The position numbers and the translations under genes are program-made. From Curtobacterium sp. 9128 (GTDB lineage: Bacteria > Actinomycetota > Actinomycetes > Actinomycetales > Microbacteriaceae): DNA of 64,000 nucleotides. Location: the NCBI RefSeq assembly GCF_900086645.1, contig NZ_LT576451.1, positions 1,054,001 through 1,118,000 of the forward strand. The letters are read 5' to 3'. A model generated the notes under the pieces. It saw nothing but the letters and a program-made list of their open reading frames with translations. It made no database searches and was not told the origin of the DNA. Of the stretch, positions 18,852-26,304 are shown piece by piece; the first letter of the stretch is position 1, and every line of letters starts with the position of its first letter.

Positions 18852-20374
18852 GGCGCCACCGGCGGAGCGACGTCCTGGCGCCCGACCGGCGCGGCCCCGG
18901 TGGCCCCGTGCGCGCGCCCGACCCCGTCCGCGCGCCCGACCCCGTCCGCGCGCCCGACCCCGTCCGCGCGCCCGACCCCGTCCGCGCGGCCGGCCTCGGT
19001 GGCGCGGGCGGTCCCGTCCGTGCGGTCCCACCCGCTCCGCGGGGCGATCGCGAGCACGATCGTCCCGACGAGCAGCCCGTGCGAGAGCATCGCCGTGAAG
19101 ATCGAGGTGTTGCTCAGCATGATGCTCGGCATCACGACCGCCATCGCCGCCACCCGGAGCGGCAGTCCCCGGGCAGCGAGGTCGAGCCCGCGGAGCCACA
19201 GCAGCAGCGCTGCCGCCGCCACCGGGATGCCCGCCCACCCGAGGTTCGCGAACCCGTCGGCGAACAGGTTGGCGTTCGCGTAGCCCGTCGACCCCGGCAC
19301 GAGGAAGTCCGCGATGCGCTTCGGTGGCGGCAGGTCGTACGGGTAGTCCACCCAGGCCCGGAGGAACGAGTACCCGTACTCGGCGACGGGGTTGTCCGAG
19401 AAGTACTGCACGTACACCGAACTGAGGAGCCCAGGCGTGAGCATGAACCGTCGCGTGAACACCGACGTCCACGTGATCCCGCCCTGGACCTCGTCGGCGA
19501 CGGCGGACACGATCATGATGACGATCGGTGCGACCAGGAGCGGGGCCGATCCGCGCGCGGACCGACGCCGGAAGAGGACGGCCATGCCGAGCACGGCGAC
19601 GAACGAGAACAGGACGGCCTTGAACCCGGTGCTCGAGTACAGCAGGAACTGCCCGACGACCGCGGCGGCGACCAGGCTCGGCCGCCGTCGTGCGAGTCCG
19701 CGGGCGAGCACGAGCGGGTTGATCACGTACGCCTGCCCGGTGAGCAGGTAGCCGAGCGTCCCGCCCGTGCCGACGTCCGCTGCGTACTCGGCGCGCACGT
19801 CGTAGATGTCGTCGAGCGCGAGGAAGCGGACCTGCAGCCCGACGGTCGCGACCATCACGCCGTAGGTGGCCGCCGAGTACACGCCGCACACCGTCCAGGT
19901 CAGCGCCCCGCGGTCGATGCCACGCGCCCCGAGCGGGATCCGGTCGACGCCGCTCACCGCCGGTGCGGCCGGTGCTCTCGGCGTCGCGATGCAGACCAGC
20001 GCGAACGACACCCCGACCCCGGCGCTCAGTGCGAGGGCGGTGTCGGTCGGCAGGTACCCGGTCGAGGGGCTCATCAGCATGGTCGGCGCGACGCACACCA
20101 CGAAGATCGTCCAGAGCACCACGTGCGACGGCCTGCGCACGACGGCGGGCATCGCCAGGGCGACGGCCGCGGTCAGGGCGGTCACCACCACCCGGAGCTG
20201 CCACGGTGCGTCGACGTGCGTGAACCCGCTGTACGAGAACAGCGGCGCCACCAGGTTCGCCGCGATCCAGTCGGTCGTGACGCCGAGCACCGCGACCGTG
20301 GCGCACACCACGACCACTCGGCGGAGCAGCGCGACGAGGAGCGATCGCTCTGCCGCCGTCAGCGGCGCACGCAC
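18836..20374 (-). CDS. Exopolysaccharide polymerase-like multi-pass protein (Wzy-type)
   Basis: 512 residues, about 10-12 membrane segments and a large central extracytoplasmic part. The stretch NLFADGFANLGWAGI late in the protein is characteristic of O-antigen/EPS polymerases, which join repeat units outside the membrane. The hydrophilic C-terminus carries a perfect 6-residue repeat (GRADGV, four copies plus a degenerate one, residues about 460-489) encoded by 18-nt DNA repeats. Start GTG 20374 overlaps the end of the upstream GT4 gene by 16 nt; stop TAG lies inside the convergent beta-helix gene. Polymerases diverge strongly, so the call rests on topology, motif and context. Confidence 0.72.
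   Translation of the reverse strand: MRAPLTAAERSLLVALLRRVVVVCATVAVLGVTTDWIAANLVAPLFSYSGFTHVDAPWQLRVVVTALTAAVALAMPAVVRRPSHVVLWTIFVVCVAPTMLMSPSTGYLPTDTALALSAGVGVSFALVCIATPRAPAAPAVSGVDRIPLGARGIDRGALTWTVCGVYSAATYGVMVATVGLQVRFLALDDIYDVRAEYAADVGTGGTLGYLLTGQAYVINPLVLARGLARRRPSLVAAAVVGQFLLYSSTGFKAVLFSFVAVLGMAVLFRRRSARGSAPLLVAPIVIMIVSAVADEVQGGITWTSVFTRRFMLTPGLLSSVYVQYFSDNPVAEYGYSFLRAWVDYPYDLPPPKRIADFLVPGSTGYANANLFADGFANLGWAGIPVAAAALLLWLRGLDLAARGLPLRVAAMAVVMPSIMLSNTSIFTAMLSHGLLVGTIVLAIAPRSGWDRTDGTARATEAGRADGVGRADGVGRADGVGRADGVGRAHGATGAAPVGRQDVAPPVAPHSSR
18908..18997. repeat. 18-nt tandem repeat inside polymerase gene
   Basis: Four exact or near-exact units of GTCCGCGCGCCCGACCCC (first unit GTGC instead of GTCC) plus a degenerate fifth. 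It encodes GRADGV repeats on the minus strand. The length keeps the frame, so copy-number change would lengthen or shorten the tail only. Confidence 0.9.
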
Positions 20375-21474
20375 GGCAGGAGCTCGTCGTACATCGCGAC
20401 GAGGCGAGCAGCCTCACGGTGCCACCGGAACCGCTGCGCCGCTCGCCGTGCCTCCGCGCCGTGCCGGAGCAGCAGGCCCGGATCCTCGGCGTAGCGGCGC
20501 ACGGCACCGGCGATCGCGGCGGGGTCGTCCGGCGGCACGAAGGTGACGCAGTCCGAGCCATCGAGCAGCATCCGCAACAGCGGGGTGTCCGTCGCGATCA
20601 CCGCGAGGCCCGCTGCGAGGTACTCGAACAGCTTCGTCGGGAAGATCTGGTCCGTGACGGGCGTCCGCCGGAAGGGGATGACGCCGATCCGTGCGCCGAG
20701 CAGCAGGTCGCGCGCCTGCATCGGGCCGACGACCCCGCCGTGGCGGAGCCGGCCGCTCGACTCGGCGTCACGGAGCGCCGTCGTGTCCGTGGCGGCGTCG
20801 ATCGCCCCCACGAGCTCGATCCGCCAGCCCGGCGGGAAGTCCGGCTGGCCGGGGACGGCCGCGACCACGTCGATCCCACGGTCGTGACTCAGGACGCCGA
20901 CGTGCGCGACCACGGTGGGCCGAGCCTCCAGTCCGGTCTGCGCATCGTCGGCCGCGCGCCGCAACGGGTAGTTGTGGATCGCGATCCGCCGCGCTGCCGG
21001 GAACCGGCGGCCGGTCCACTCGGTCGCCGTGACGACGCGGTCCGCGGTGCCGGCGAGCCGGAGCAAGCCGTGCGACAGGGCCGAGAGGACCGCCCGCTGC
21101 CGGTACGACAAGTAGTCCTTGCCCCAGATCTGGTCGGGCAGGTCCTCGTGCGCGTCGTACACCACGATCCGGCCGGCGGCGCGGAGCACGGGGATGGTCC
21201 AGATGAGTTCCGGATCGTGGAGGTGGACGAGCCGCGCCCGCGACCGCAGCGCCAGCAGGAGTGCCTGCGTCGTGGAGACGAGCATGCGTCGGAGACGGCA
21301 CCGGCGCGGGATCCGGACGACCTCCACGGCGGTGGGCGGAGCGTCGAGTGCGCAGTCGACCGCGATCAACCGCACGCGGTACCCGGCATCCGCCGCCGCA
21401 GCGGCTTCGCGGAGGTGCACGCGGTTGTCCACCCACGGATGGGCGCTCGAGACGTGCACGATGTCCGGCGTCAT
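20359..21474 (-). CDS. GT4-family glycosyltransferase
   Basis: 371 residues, GT-B fold, paralogous to the plus-strand GT at 14910-16127. Motifs: IVHVSSAHPWVDNRVHLR at the N-terminus, LVHLHDPELIW, VVYDAHEDLP, LSHDRGIDVV and the donor-site PTKLFEYLAAGLAVIATDT. Cytoplasmic repeat-unit assembly is the expected role. Start ATG 21474 overlaps the upstream GT4 stop (ATGA). Part of an unbroken minus-strand transcription unit from 24753 to 18836. Confidence 0.9.
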   Translation of the reverse strand: MTPDIVHVSSAHPWVDNRVHLREAAAAADAGYRVRLIAVDCALDAPPTAVEVVRIPRRCRLRRMLVSTTQALLLALRSRARLVHLHDPELIWTIPVLRAAGRIVVYDAHEDLPDQIWGKDYLSYRQRAVLSALSHGLLRLAGTADRVVTATEWTGRRFPAARRIAIHNYPLRRAADDAQTGLEARPTVVAHVGVLSHDRGIDVVAAVPGQPDFPPGWRIELVGAIDAATDTTALRDAESSGRLRHGGVVGPMQARDLLLGARIGVIPFRRTPVTDQIFPTKLFEYLAAGLAVIATDTPLLRMLLDGSDCVTFVPPDDPAAIAGAVRRYAEDPGLLLRHGAEARRAAQRFRWHREAARLVAMYDELLPCVRR

Positions 21475-22790
21475 GCGGCGCTCGCCGCGGCGTCGAGCGC
21501 GCCGGCGTACCGGGCGGCGAGCGCCCGGTAGTCGTTGTCGCGGAGGACGTGCGCGCGACCGCGCGCGCCCATGGCGTCGCGGTCCGGAGCCGGCATGGCG
21601 GCGAGCGCCAGCATGCCCTCCGCGAGCGCGGCCGGGTCGTCCGGGGCGACCTGCAGCCCGCAACGCGCCGCGGCGACCGGCGCCAGTGGCACCGGAGCGG
21701 CGACCAGCAGCGGCCGACCGGTGAGCATGTACTCGTACTGCTTGTTCATCGAGACCCCGTACCGGTAGAGCGGCAGGTCATGCATCGTGACGGCGAGGCA
21801 GTCGGCCTGCTGGCCGATACGGCGGGCCTGGTCCTGCGGCACGCGTCCGTCCCAGATCACGTCCGGGGCAGACGGGAGGCTCGACACGCGTTCCCGGAGT
21901 GCGCCCACGTCGGCGCCGTCCCCGACCATGCGGAGTCGGAGCTGCGGTCCGCCGGCGGCGTGGGCACGGCCCGCTGCGAGGACGAAAGCGTCGAGGAGGG
22001 TCTCGAGGGCGTTCGCCGGGCCCATCGACCCGATGTACGCGATCGTGAACGGAGCGGACCCATCGGCGCCGGGCGCGTCGGCTGTGCTGGTCTCGTCGGC
22101 GGTGCTGGTCTCGTCGGCTGTGCTGGTCTCGTCGGCGCCGGCGCCGGTCTCGTCGGTCTGCACGCCGTTCGGTACCCACGTGAACGGCCGGGGCTGGCCG
22201 CGCTCGGCGTAGTACCTGCCGACGCCGTCGAGGGGCGACACGAGGTGCGCCGCACGGTCGACGGTGCGCCGTTCGACCGACCGGAGCACCCGGACGAGCG
22301 GATGGCGTTCGGCGAGCCCGGCGAGCCCGATCGCGGACTCCGGCCACAGGTCGCGGGGCTCGAACACGAACGGCACGCGGAACCGGCCGGCCAGGAGCGA
22401 CGCGGCCCAGGCGGCGAGCGGGTGGAACGAGCTCCCGACCACGACGTCCGGTCGGGGAAGCCCACGGAGCGTGCCGGGGACGAGGAGCAGGACCGTGAAG
22501 GACACGATGTCGGCGAGACGCCTGGTGGTGCGCCGGAGCCCGGCTCCGCGGTGGTCGACGCCGCGGAGCCAGCAGAACTCGTAGCCGGCGCCCGCCCATC
22601 GCTCGCGGAGGCGGCCTCGTCGCATGTGTGCTCGTCCGGTGGGGTGGTCGGTGCCGGCGGCGACGACGACGGTGCGCCAGCCGTGGTCGCCGAGGTGCTC
22701 CGCGAGCAGCTGGTGACGAGTGGCGCGACCGTCGCGTTCGTGGTGGTGGGCGTAGTGGTTGACGATCCACACGACGCGTTGTCCGGGCAT
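21471..22790 (-). CDS. GT4-family glycosyltransferase with tandem-repeat insert
   Basis: 439 residues, GT-B fold of the WcaI/Cps2-like GT4 group: IVNHYAHHHERDGRATRH at the N-terminus, PFVFEPRDLWPESAIGL, and FTIAYIGSMGPANALETLLDAF starting the nucleotide-sugar domain. Between the two domains (residues about 213-238) lies a low-complexity TADETS repeat encoded by 18-nt DNA repeats, in the interdomain linker where length change is likely tolerated. Start ATG 22790; its first base overlaps the stop of the sugar-transferase gene upstream. Confidence 0.9.
   Translation of the reverse strand: MPGQRVVWIVNHYAHHHERDGRATRHQLLAEHLGDHGWRTVVVAAGTDHPTGRAHMRRGRLRERWAGAGYEFCWLRGVDHRGAGLRRTTRRLADIVSFTVLLLVPGTLRGLPRPDVVVGSSFHPLAAWAASLLAGRFRVPFVFEPRDLWPESAIGLAGLAERHPLVRVLRSVERRTVDRAAHLVSPLDGVGRYYAERGQPRPFTWVPNGVQTDETGAGADETSTADETSTADETSTADAPGADGSAPFTIAYIGSMGPANALETLLDAFVLAAGRAHAAGGPQLRLRMVGDGADVGALRERVSSLPSAPDVIWDGRVPQDQARRIGQQADCLAVTMHDLPLYRYGVSMNKQYEYMLTGRPLLVAAPVPLAPVAAARCGLQVAPDDPAALAEGMLALAAMPAPDRDAMGARGRAHVLRDNDYRALAARYAGALDAAASAA
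22078..22152. repeat. 18-nt tandem repeat inside GT4 gene
   Basis: Three units of TCGGCTGTGCTGGTCTCG (the second with one change) at 22078-22131, then a 21-nt diverged unit. It encodes ADETST repeats on the minus strand and keeps the reading frame. Confidence 0.9.
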
Positions 22791-23380
22791 CACGTGCTCG
22801 TCCCGGTGAACGCCTCGCTCGTCGCGTGACCCGGCGTCGTGATGCCCTCGCGGCGGAGCACGACCCCGATCGTCCGCAGCAGGATGCGGGCGTCGAGGGC
22901 GAGCGACCTGGTGTCCACGTACTCGAGGTCCGAACGCAGCCGCTCCGGCCACGGCAGCGCGTTGCGACCCCGGACCTGCGCGAGCCCCGTGAGGCCGGGG
23001 CGGACGTCGTGCCGCCGGTGCTGCTCGGGTGTGTAGAGGTCGAGGTATCGGCAGAGGCTCGGTCGCGGCCCCACGAAGCTCATCTCGCCGACGAGCACGT
23101 TCCAGAGGCTCGGCAGCTCGTCGAGGCTCGTCGAGCGGAGCCAGCGACCGAAGGGGGTGAGGCGATCGGCGTCGTCGACCGTGCCGTCGACTGCTGCCGG
23201 TTCGAGCATGGTGCGGAACTTGACGATGGTGAACGTCGTGCCGTGCAGTCCGGGCCGGTCCTGGCGGAAGAGCACGGGGCGGCCGAGGCGCACCGCGACG
23301 AGCACCGCGAGCCCGATGAGCAGTGGGGACAGGCCGATGAGGGAGAGCGCCGCCCCGATCGCATCGAGCGCGCGCTTCAC
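22790..23380 (-). CDS. Initiating sugar phosphotransferase (WbaP/WcaJ-type phosphoglycosyl transferase)
   Basis: 196 residues, the catalytic domain of bacterial sugar transferases: one N-terminal membrane-embedded helix (LSLIGLSPLLIGLAVLVAV), then RPGLHGTTFTIVKFRTM, a DELPSLWNVLVGEMSFVGPRP core and PGLTGLAQV. It transfers sugar-1-phosphate to undecaprenyl phosphate, starting repeat-unit synthesis. It lacks the four-helix N-terminal region found in long WbaP proteins, like short PglC-type enzymes. GTG 23380 overlaps the stop of the kinase gene upstream; an upstream extension of the frame only mirrors that gene. Confidence 0.92.
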   Translation of the reverse strand: MKRALDAIGAALSLIGLSPLLIGLAVLVAVRLGRPVLFRQDRPGLHGTTFTIVKFRTMLEPAAVDGTVDDADRLTPFGRWLRSTSLDELPSLWNVLVGEMSFVGPRPSLCRYLDLYTPEQHRRHDVRPGLTGLAQVRGRNALPWPERLRSDLEYVDTRSLALDARILLRTIGVVLRREGITTPGHATSEAFTGTST

Positions 23381-24753
23381 GAAGTGCTCCTCAGGGCGAT
23401 CGGCGCGGACGTGGTGGTACCGGGGCGTGCGTAGTAGCCGTCGGCCACCGGTCGTCGCGACTTCGTCAGGACGACGCCGTCGACCCGCTCGCCGACGCGG
23501 GTCAGCGCGGTGACCGCGAGCCGGACGTCCGAGCGCTTGGTCTGACCGGCGGCAGCGACGAGGAGTGTGGTGGAGACGAGTGTGCTGACGAGCGCTGCGT
23601 CGGTCACCGCCAGGACCGGCGGTGTGTCCACGAGCACGACGTCGAACCGCTCGGTGAGGTCCGCGATGACCTGTTCCATCGCCGCCGAGCCGATGAGTTC
23701 GCTCGGGTTCGGCGGGATCGTCCCCGCGGGGAGCACGCTGAACGCGTCGAACCCCCATTCCTGCAGGACGTCGTCGAGTTCGGCACGGCCGACGAGCAGG
23801 TCGGTGAGGCCGACGGCACCTTCGAGGTCCAGGGTGCTCGCGACGTTCGGGCGTCGGAGGTCCGCGTCGACGACCACGGTGCGGACGTCGCTCTGGGCCA
23901 GGGCGATCGCGAGGTTCAGCGTCGTGGTGGTCTTGCCCTCGGCAGGACGCGGGCTCGTGACGGCGATCGTGGACACCCCGCCGGTCCGCAGGAACTGCAG
24001 GTTGGTGCGGAGGCTGCGGAACGCCTCCGCCCGGGTGGTCGTACCCTCGTCGCGGGCGATCAGCGGCTGCCGGGAGGCCTCCGGGTCCATGCCGATCTCG
24101 CCGATCAGCGGGACGTCGGCGTCGATGTCCTCTGCGGACCGGACGCGCGTGTCGGCAGCGGCGCGGAGGAGGGCGAGCCCGGTTCCGAATGCCAGTCCGG
24201 CGGCGAACCCGAGCGCGAGGTCCACGGATGTCCTCGGGGCGATCGGTGCGGTCGGGACCGATGCCTCCGACACGCGTTCGAGACGGACGGACGGTTCGCC
24301 GGAAGTGGTCCTCGGCTCGATCTCGGAGACGACCTCGGCGAGGACCCGACCCGTTGCTGCGGCGATGCGCGCGGCGGCCCGGGCGTCGCCGTCGGTGACC
24401 GAGATCTCGATGATCACCGTCCCGGTGCTCACCACCGAGGTCACACGGCGTCCGAGCGCCGCGGGTGTCGTGTCGAGCCGCAGCGCGGCGATCACCTGCT
24501 CGAGGACGCGCGGCGACGACGCCAGCACCGTGTACGACTTGATCTTCTGCTGCGCGGCGGTGGACCCCTGGGCGATCTCACCAGCGGAGGCGCTCTCTTG
24601 CCCCGCTACGGAGACGTAGTACGACGTCGACGCGCGGAACGTGGGCGGTGTCGTGCTCGTCACCACGAGCGCGACACCGCCGCCGGCGATCGAGACGGCG
24701 AGCACGATCCACCATCCGGAGAGGAGGGCTCGTGCGACGACGAAGTGGTTCAT
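23377..24753 (-). CDS. Polysaccharide co-polymerase / BY-tyrosine kinase (Wzc-like)
   Basis: 458 residues joining a Wzz-type membrane domain (TM1 near residues 12-32; second TM near 195-215, LALGFAAGLAFGTGLALL) to a cytoplasmic BY-kinase. Walker A is SPRPAEGKTTTT (Lys274), Walker A' VVVDADLRRPNV and Walker B VVLVDTPP. A short tyrosine-containing tail (DGYYARPG) gives only two likely phosphorylation sites. It controls chain length and couples phosphorylation to export. First gene of the minus-strand unit with the initiating transferase; a 20-nt gap separates it from the secreted-protein gene upstream. Confidence 0.93.
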   Translation of the reverse strand: MNHFVVARALLSGWWIVLAVSIAGGGVALVVTSTTPPTFRASTSYYVSVAGQESASAGEIAQGSTAAQQKIKSYTVLASSPRVLEQVIAALRLDTTPAALGRRVTSVVSTGTVIIEISVTDGDARAAARIAAATGRVLAEVVSEIEPRTTSGEPSVRLERVSEASVPTAPIAPRTSVDLALGFAAGLAFGTGLALLRAAADTRVRSAEDIDADVPLIGEIGMDPEASRQPLIARDEGTTTRAEAFRSLRTNLQFLRTGGVSTIAVTSPRPAEGKTTTTLNLAIALAQSDVRTVVVDADLRRPNVASTLDLEGAVGLTDLLVGRAELDDVLQEWGFDAFSVLPAGTIPPNPSELIGSAAMEQVIADLTERFDVVLVDTPPVLAVTDAALVSTLVSTTLLVAAAGQTKRSDVRLAVTALTRVGERVDGVVLTKSRRPVADGYYARPGTTTSAPIALRSTS

Positions 24754-24773
24754 GCGGGTCCCCGGTCGCCCTG

Positions 24774-26222
24774 TCAGTTCCGGGTGTCGGCGGGCACCCG
24801 GAAGAGCTGCGACGTCTCGGTCTGGCCGAACGCGGTCTGCCGGATCGCGAACGCGTAGTCCGTGGCTCCGGCCGGGACCTCGGCGGTGAACGACCAGTCG
24901 CCGCGGTCGTCGACGTCGAACGGGCCGCCGGGGACGATGACCTCGCCCGCGGCGTCCACGACCTGGTACGTCGCTCCGGGGGTCGCGGTCCCGGTGAAGG
25001 TGTTCGTCGTCCCGGGAGCGACCGTGTCGGGGCCGGTGCGGGTGACGGGGGAGAGCGTGCCGGCCTCGATCCGCACGGGCGTCGTCGCGGACGCTGCGAG
25101 CGATCCCTGCGGCGCCGAGCCGGTGACGGACATCCGCAGCTCGCCGGTGCCGGCGGCGTTCCCCGGGTTCTGCACCGGGACACCGAACCGGACCTCTTGC
25201 CCCGCGGTGAGCTTCCAGCCGGCGTTGCCCGGCGCCCACCGGAAGACCACCGATCGACCGTCGGCCGAGACCGAACCGTCGACGAGGTTGTCCGCGGGGA
25301 AGTCCGTCCAGTCACCACCCGTTACCGGACGCTGCTGGCCCCGGACCGTCGTCAGGTCGCTCGGGAAGGTGGTGCCGGCCGGTGCGGTGAACGTCACCGT
25401 GGCGTCGGCCCCGGGGGTCGTGATCTCCGCTGCCGCACGGAGCTGGCCGAACACCGTGGTGGTCGAACCTGCGGGCAGTGTGGTCGTCGTGCCGTTGATC
25501 CCCGTCAGGAGCTGCCTGGGGGCGAAGACCACGTCCACGGAGGTCTGGTCCTGGTAGGTGTTGTCGACGTACTGCTGGAACGTGAGGGTGTTCCTGCCCT
25601 CGTCGAGCCCGCGGATGACGGCGCTCCACGCTCCGTTCGTGTTCGCGGTCGCCACGACGGTGCCGTTCCGGCGGATGGACGCGTTCGGGGTCGCGGTCCC
25701 GGTGACCGACGCGGATCGCGCGCCGTCGTCCTGACTCGTCACGCGCGCGGTGATCGGCCGGACCGCGTACGGGCGCGTGATCGACCCGAGCGAGGTGGTC
25801 GCGGTGCTGTACCAGCCGTACCCGAAGACGTCACGCCCGTACGAGTGCACGTACCCGGACGAGATCGTCTCCCCCTCGCGCCAGCTCGACGGCCACGGCA
25901 CCAGGATGCCGTTGGTCGTGTCGACGTCCTTGCGATCGATGCCGAACGCCGGGATCCGGACCCATGATCGGCAGGACCGCCATCCGCTGCACACCGGGGT
26001 CGCGTAGATGTACATGCCGTTCTCGCGCGCTGAGACCCGGACGTTGCGCGGTGCCCCGAACGAGCCGTACGGGGTGATGGTCGACCGAGCGCCCTGGTCC
26101 GCGCCGGGGTGGGGATCCGGGCTGGCCGCCGTCGCCGGGGACGCCCCGGCGGTGAGGGCACCGGCGGTGAGCAGTGCGACGAGGACGGCTGCCGGCGCTC
26201 CGGCGCGGTGGTGCTTGGTCAT
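24774..26222 (-). CDS. Secreted Ig-like protein with shared C-terminal module
   Basis: 482 residues. Sec signal peptide to about residue 32 (GASPATA). Residues about 45-170 contain aromatic and cysteine-bearing segments (GMYIYATPVCSGWRSC, SGYVHSYGRDVFGYGWYST). An Ig-like motif follows (TGTATPNASIRRNG, NGAWSAVIRGL), then a longer beta-rich part. The final about 90 residues repeat the terminal module of the proteins at 4241 and 26305: FTGTATPGATYQVVDAAG, DWSFTAEVPAG, TETSQLFRVPADTR. It lies in line with the Wzc-like kinase gene and is probably secreted with, or attached to, the exopolysaccharide. Function unknown. Start ATG 26222 follows an AAGGAAG ribosome site. Confidence 0.78.
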   Translation of the reverse strand: MTKHHRAGAPAAVLVALLTAGALTAGASPATAASPDPHPGADQGARSTITPYGSFGAPRNVRVSARENGMYIYATPVCSGWRSCRSWVRIPAFGIDRKDVDTTNGILVPWPSSWREGETISSGYVHSYGRDVFGYGWYSTATTSLGSITRPYAVRPITARVTSQDDGARSASVTGTATPNASIRRNGTVVATANTNGAWSAVIRGLDEGRNTLTFQQYVDNTYQDQTSVDVVFAPRQLLTGINGTTTTLPAGSTTTVFGQLRAAAEITTPGADATVTFTAPAGTTFPSDLTTVRGQQRPVTGGDWTDFPADNLVDGSVSADGRSVVFRWAPGNAGWKLTAGQEVRFGVPVQNPGNAAGTGELRMSVTGSAPQGSLAASATTPVRIEAGTLSPVTRTGPDTVAPGTTNTFTGTATPGATYQVVDAAGEVIVPGGPFDVDDRGDWSFTAEVPAGATDYAFAIRQTAFGQTETSQLFRVPADTRN

Positions 26223-26304
26223 GGCTTCCTTCCAGGAGAGGGCGAAGAGGAGGGGGCGGCGGGGCAGCCGACGTCGGATCGGCTGCCCCGCCGGTCGGTC
26301 CGTG

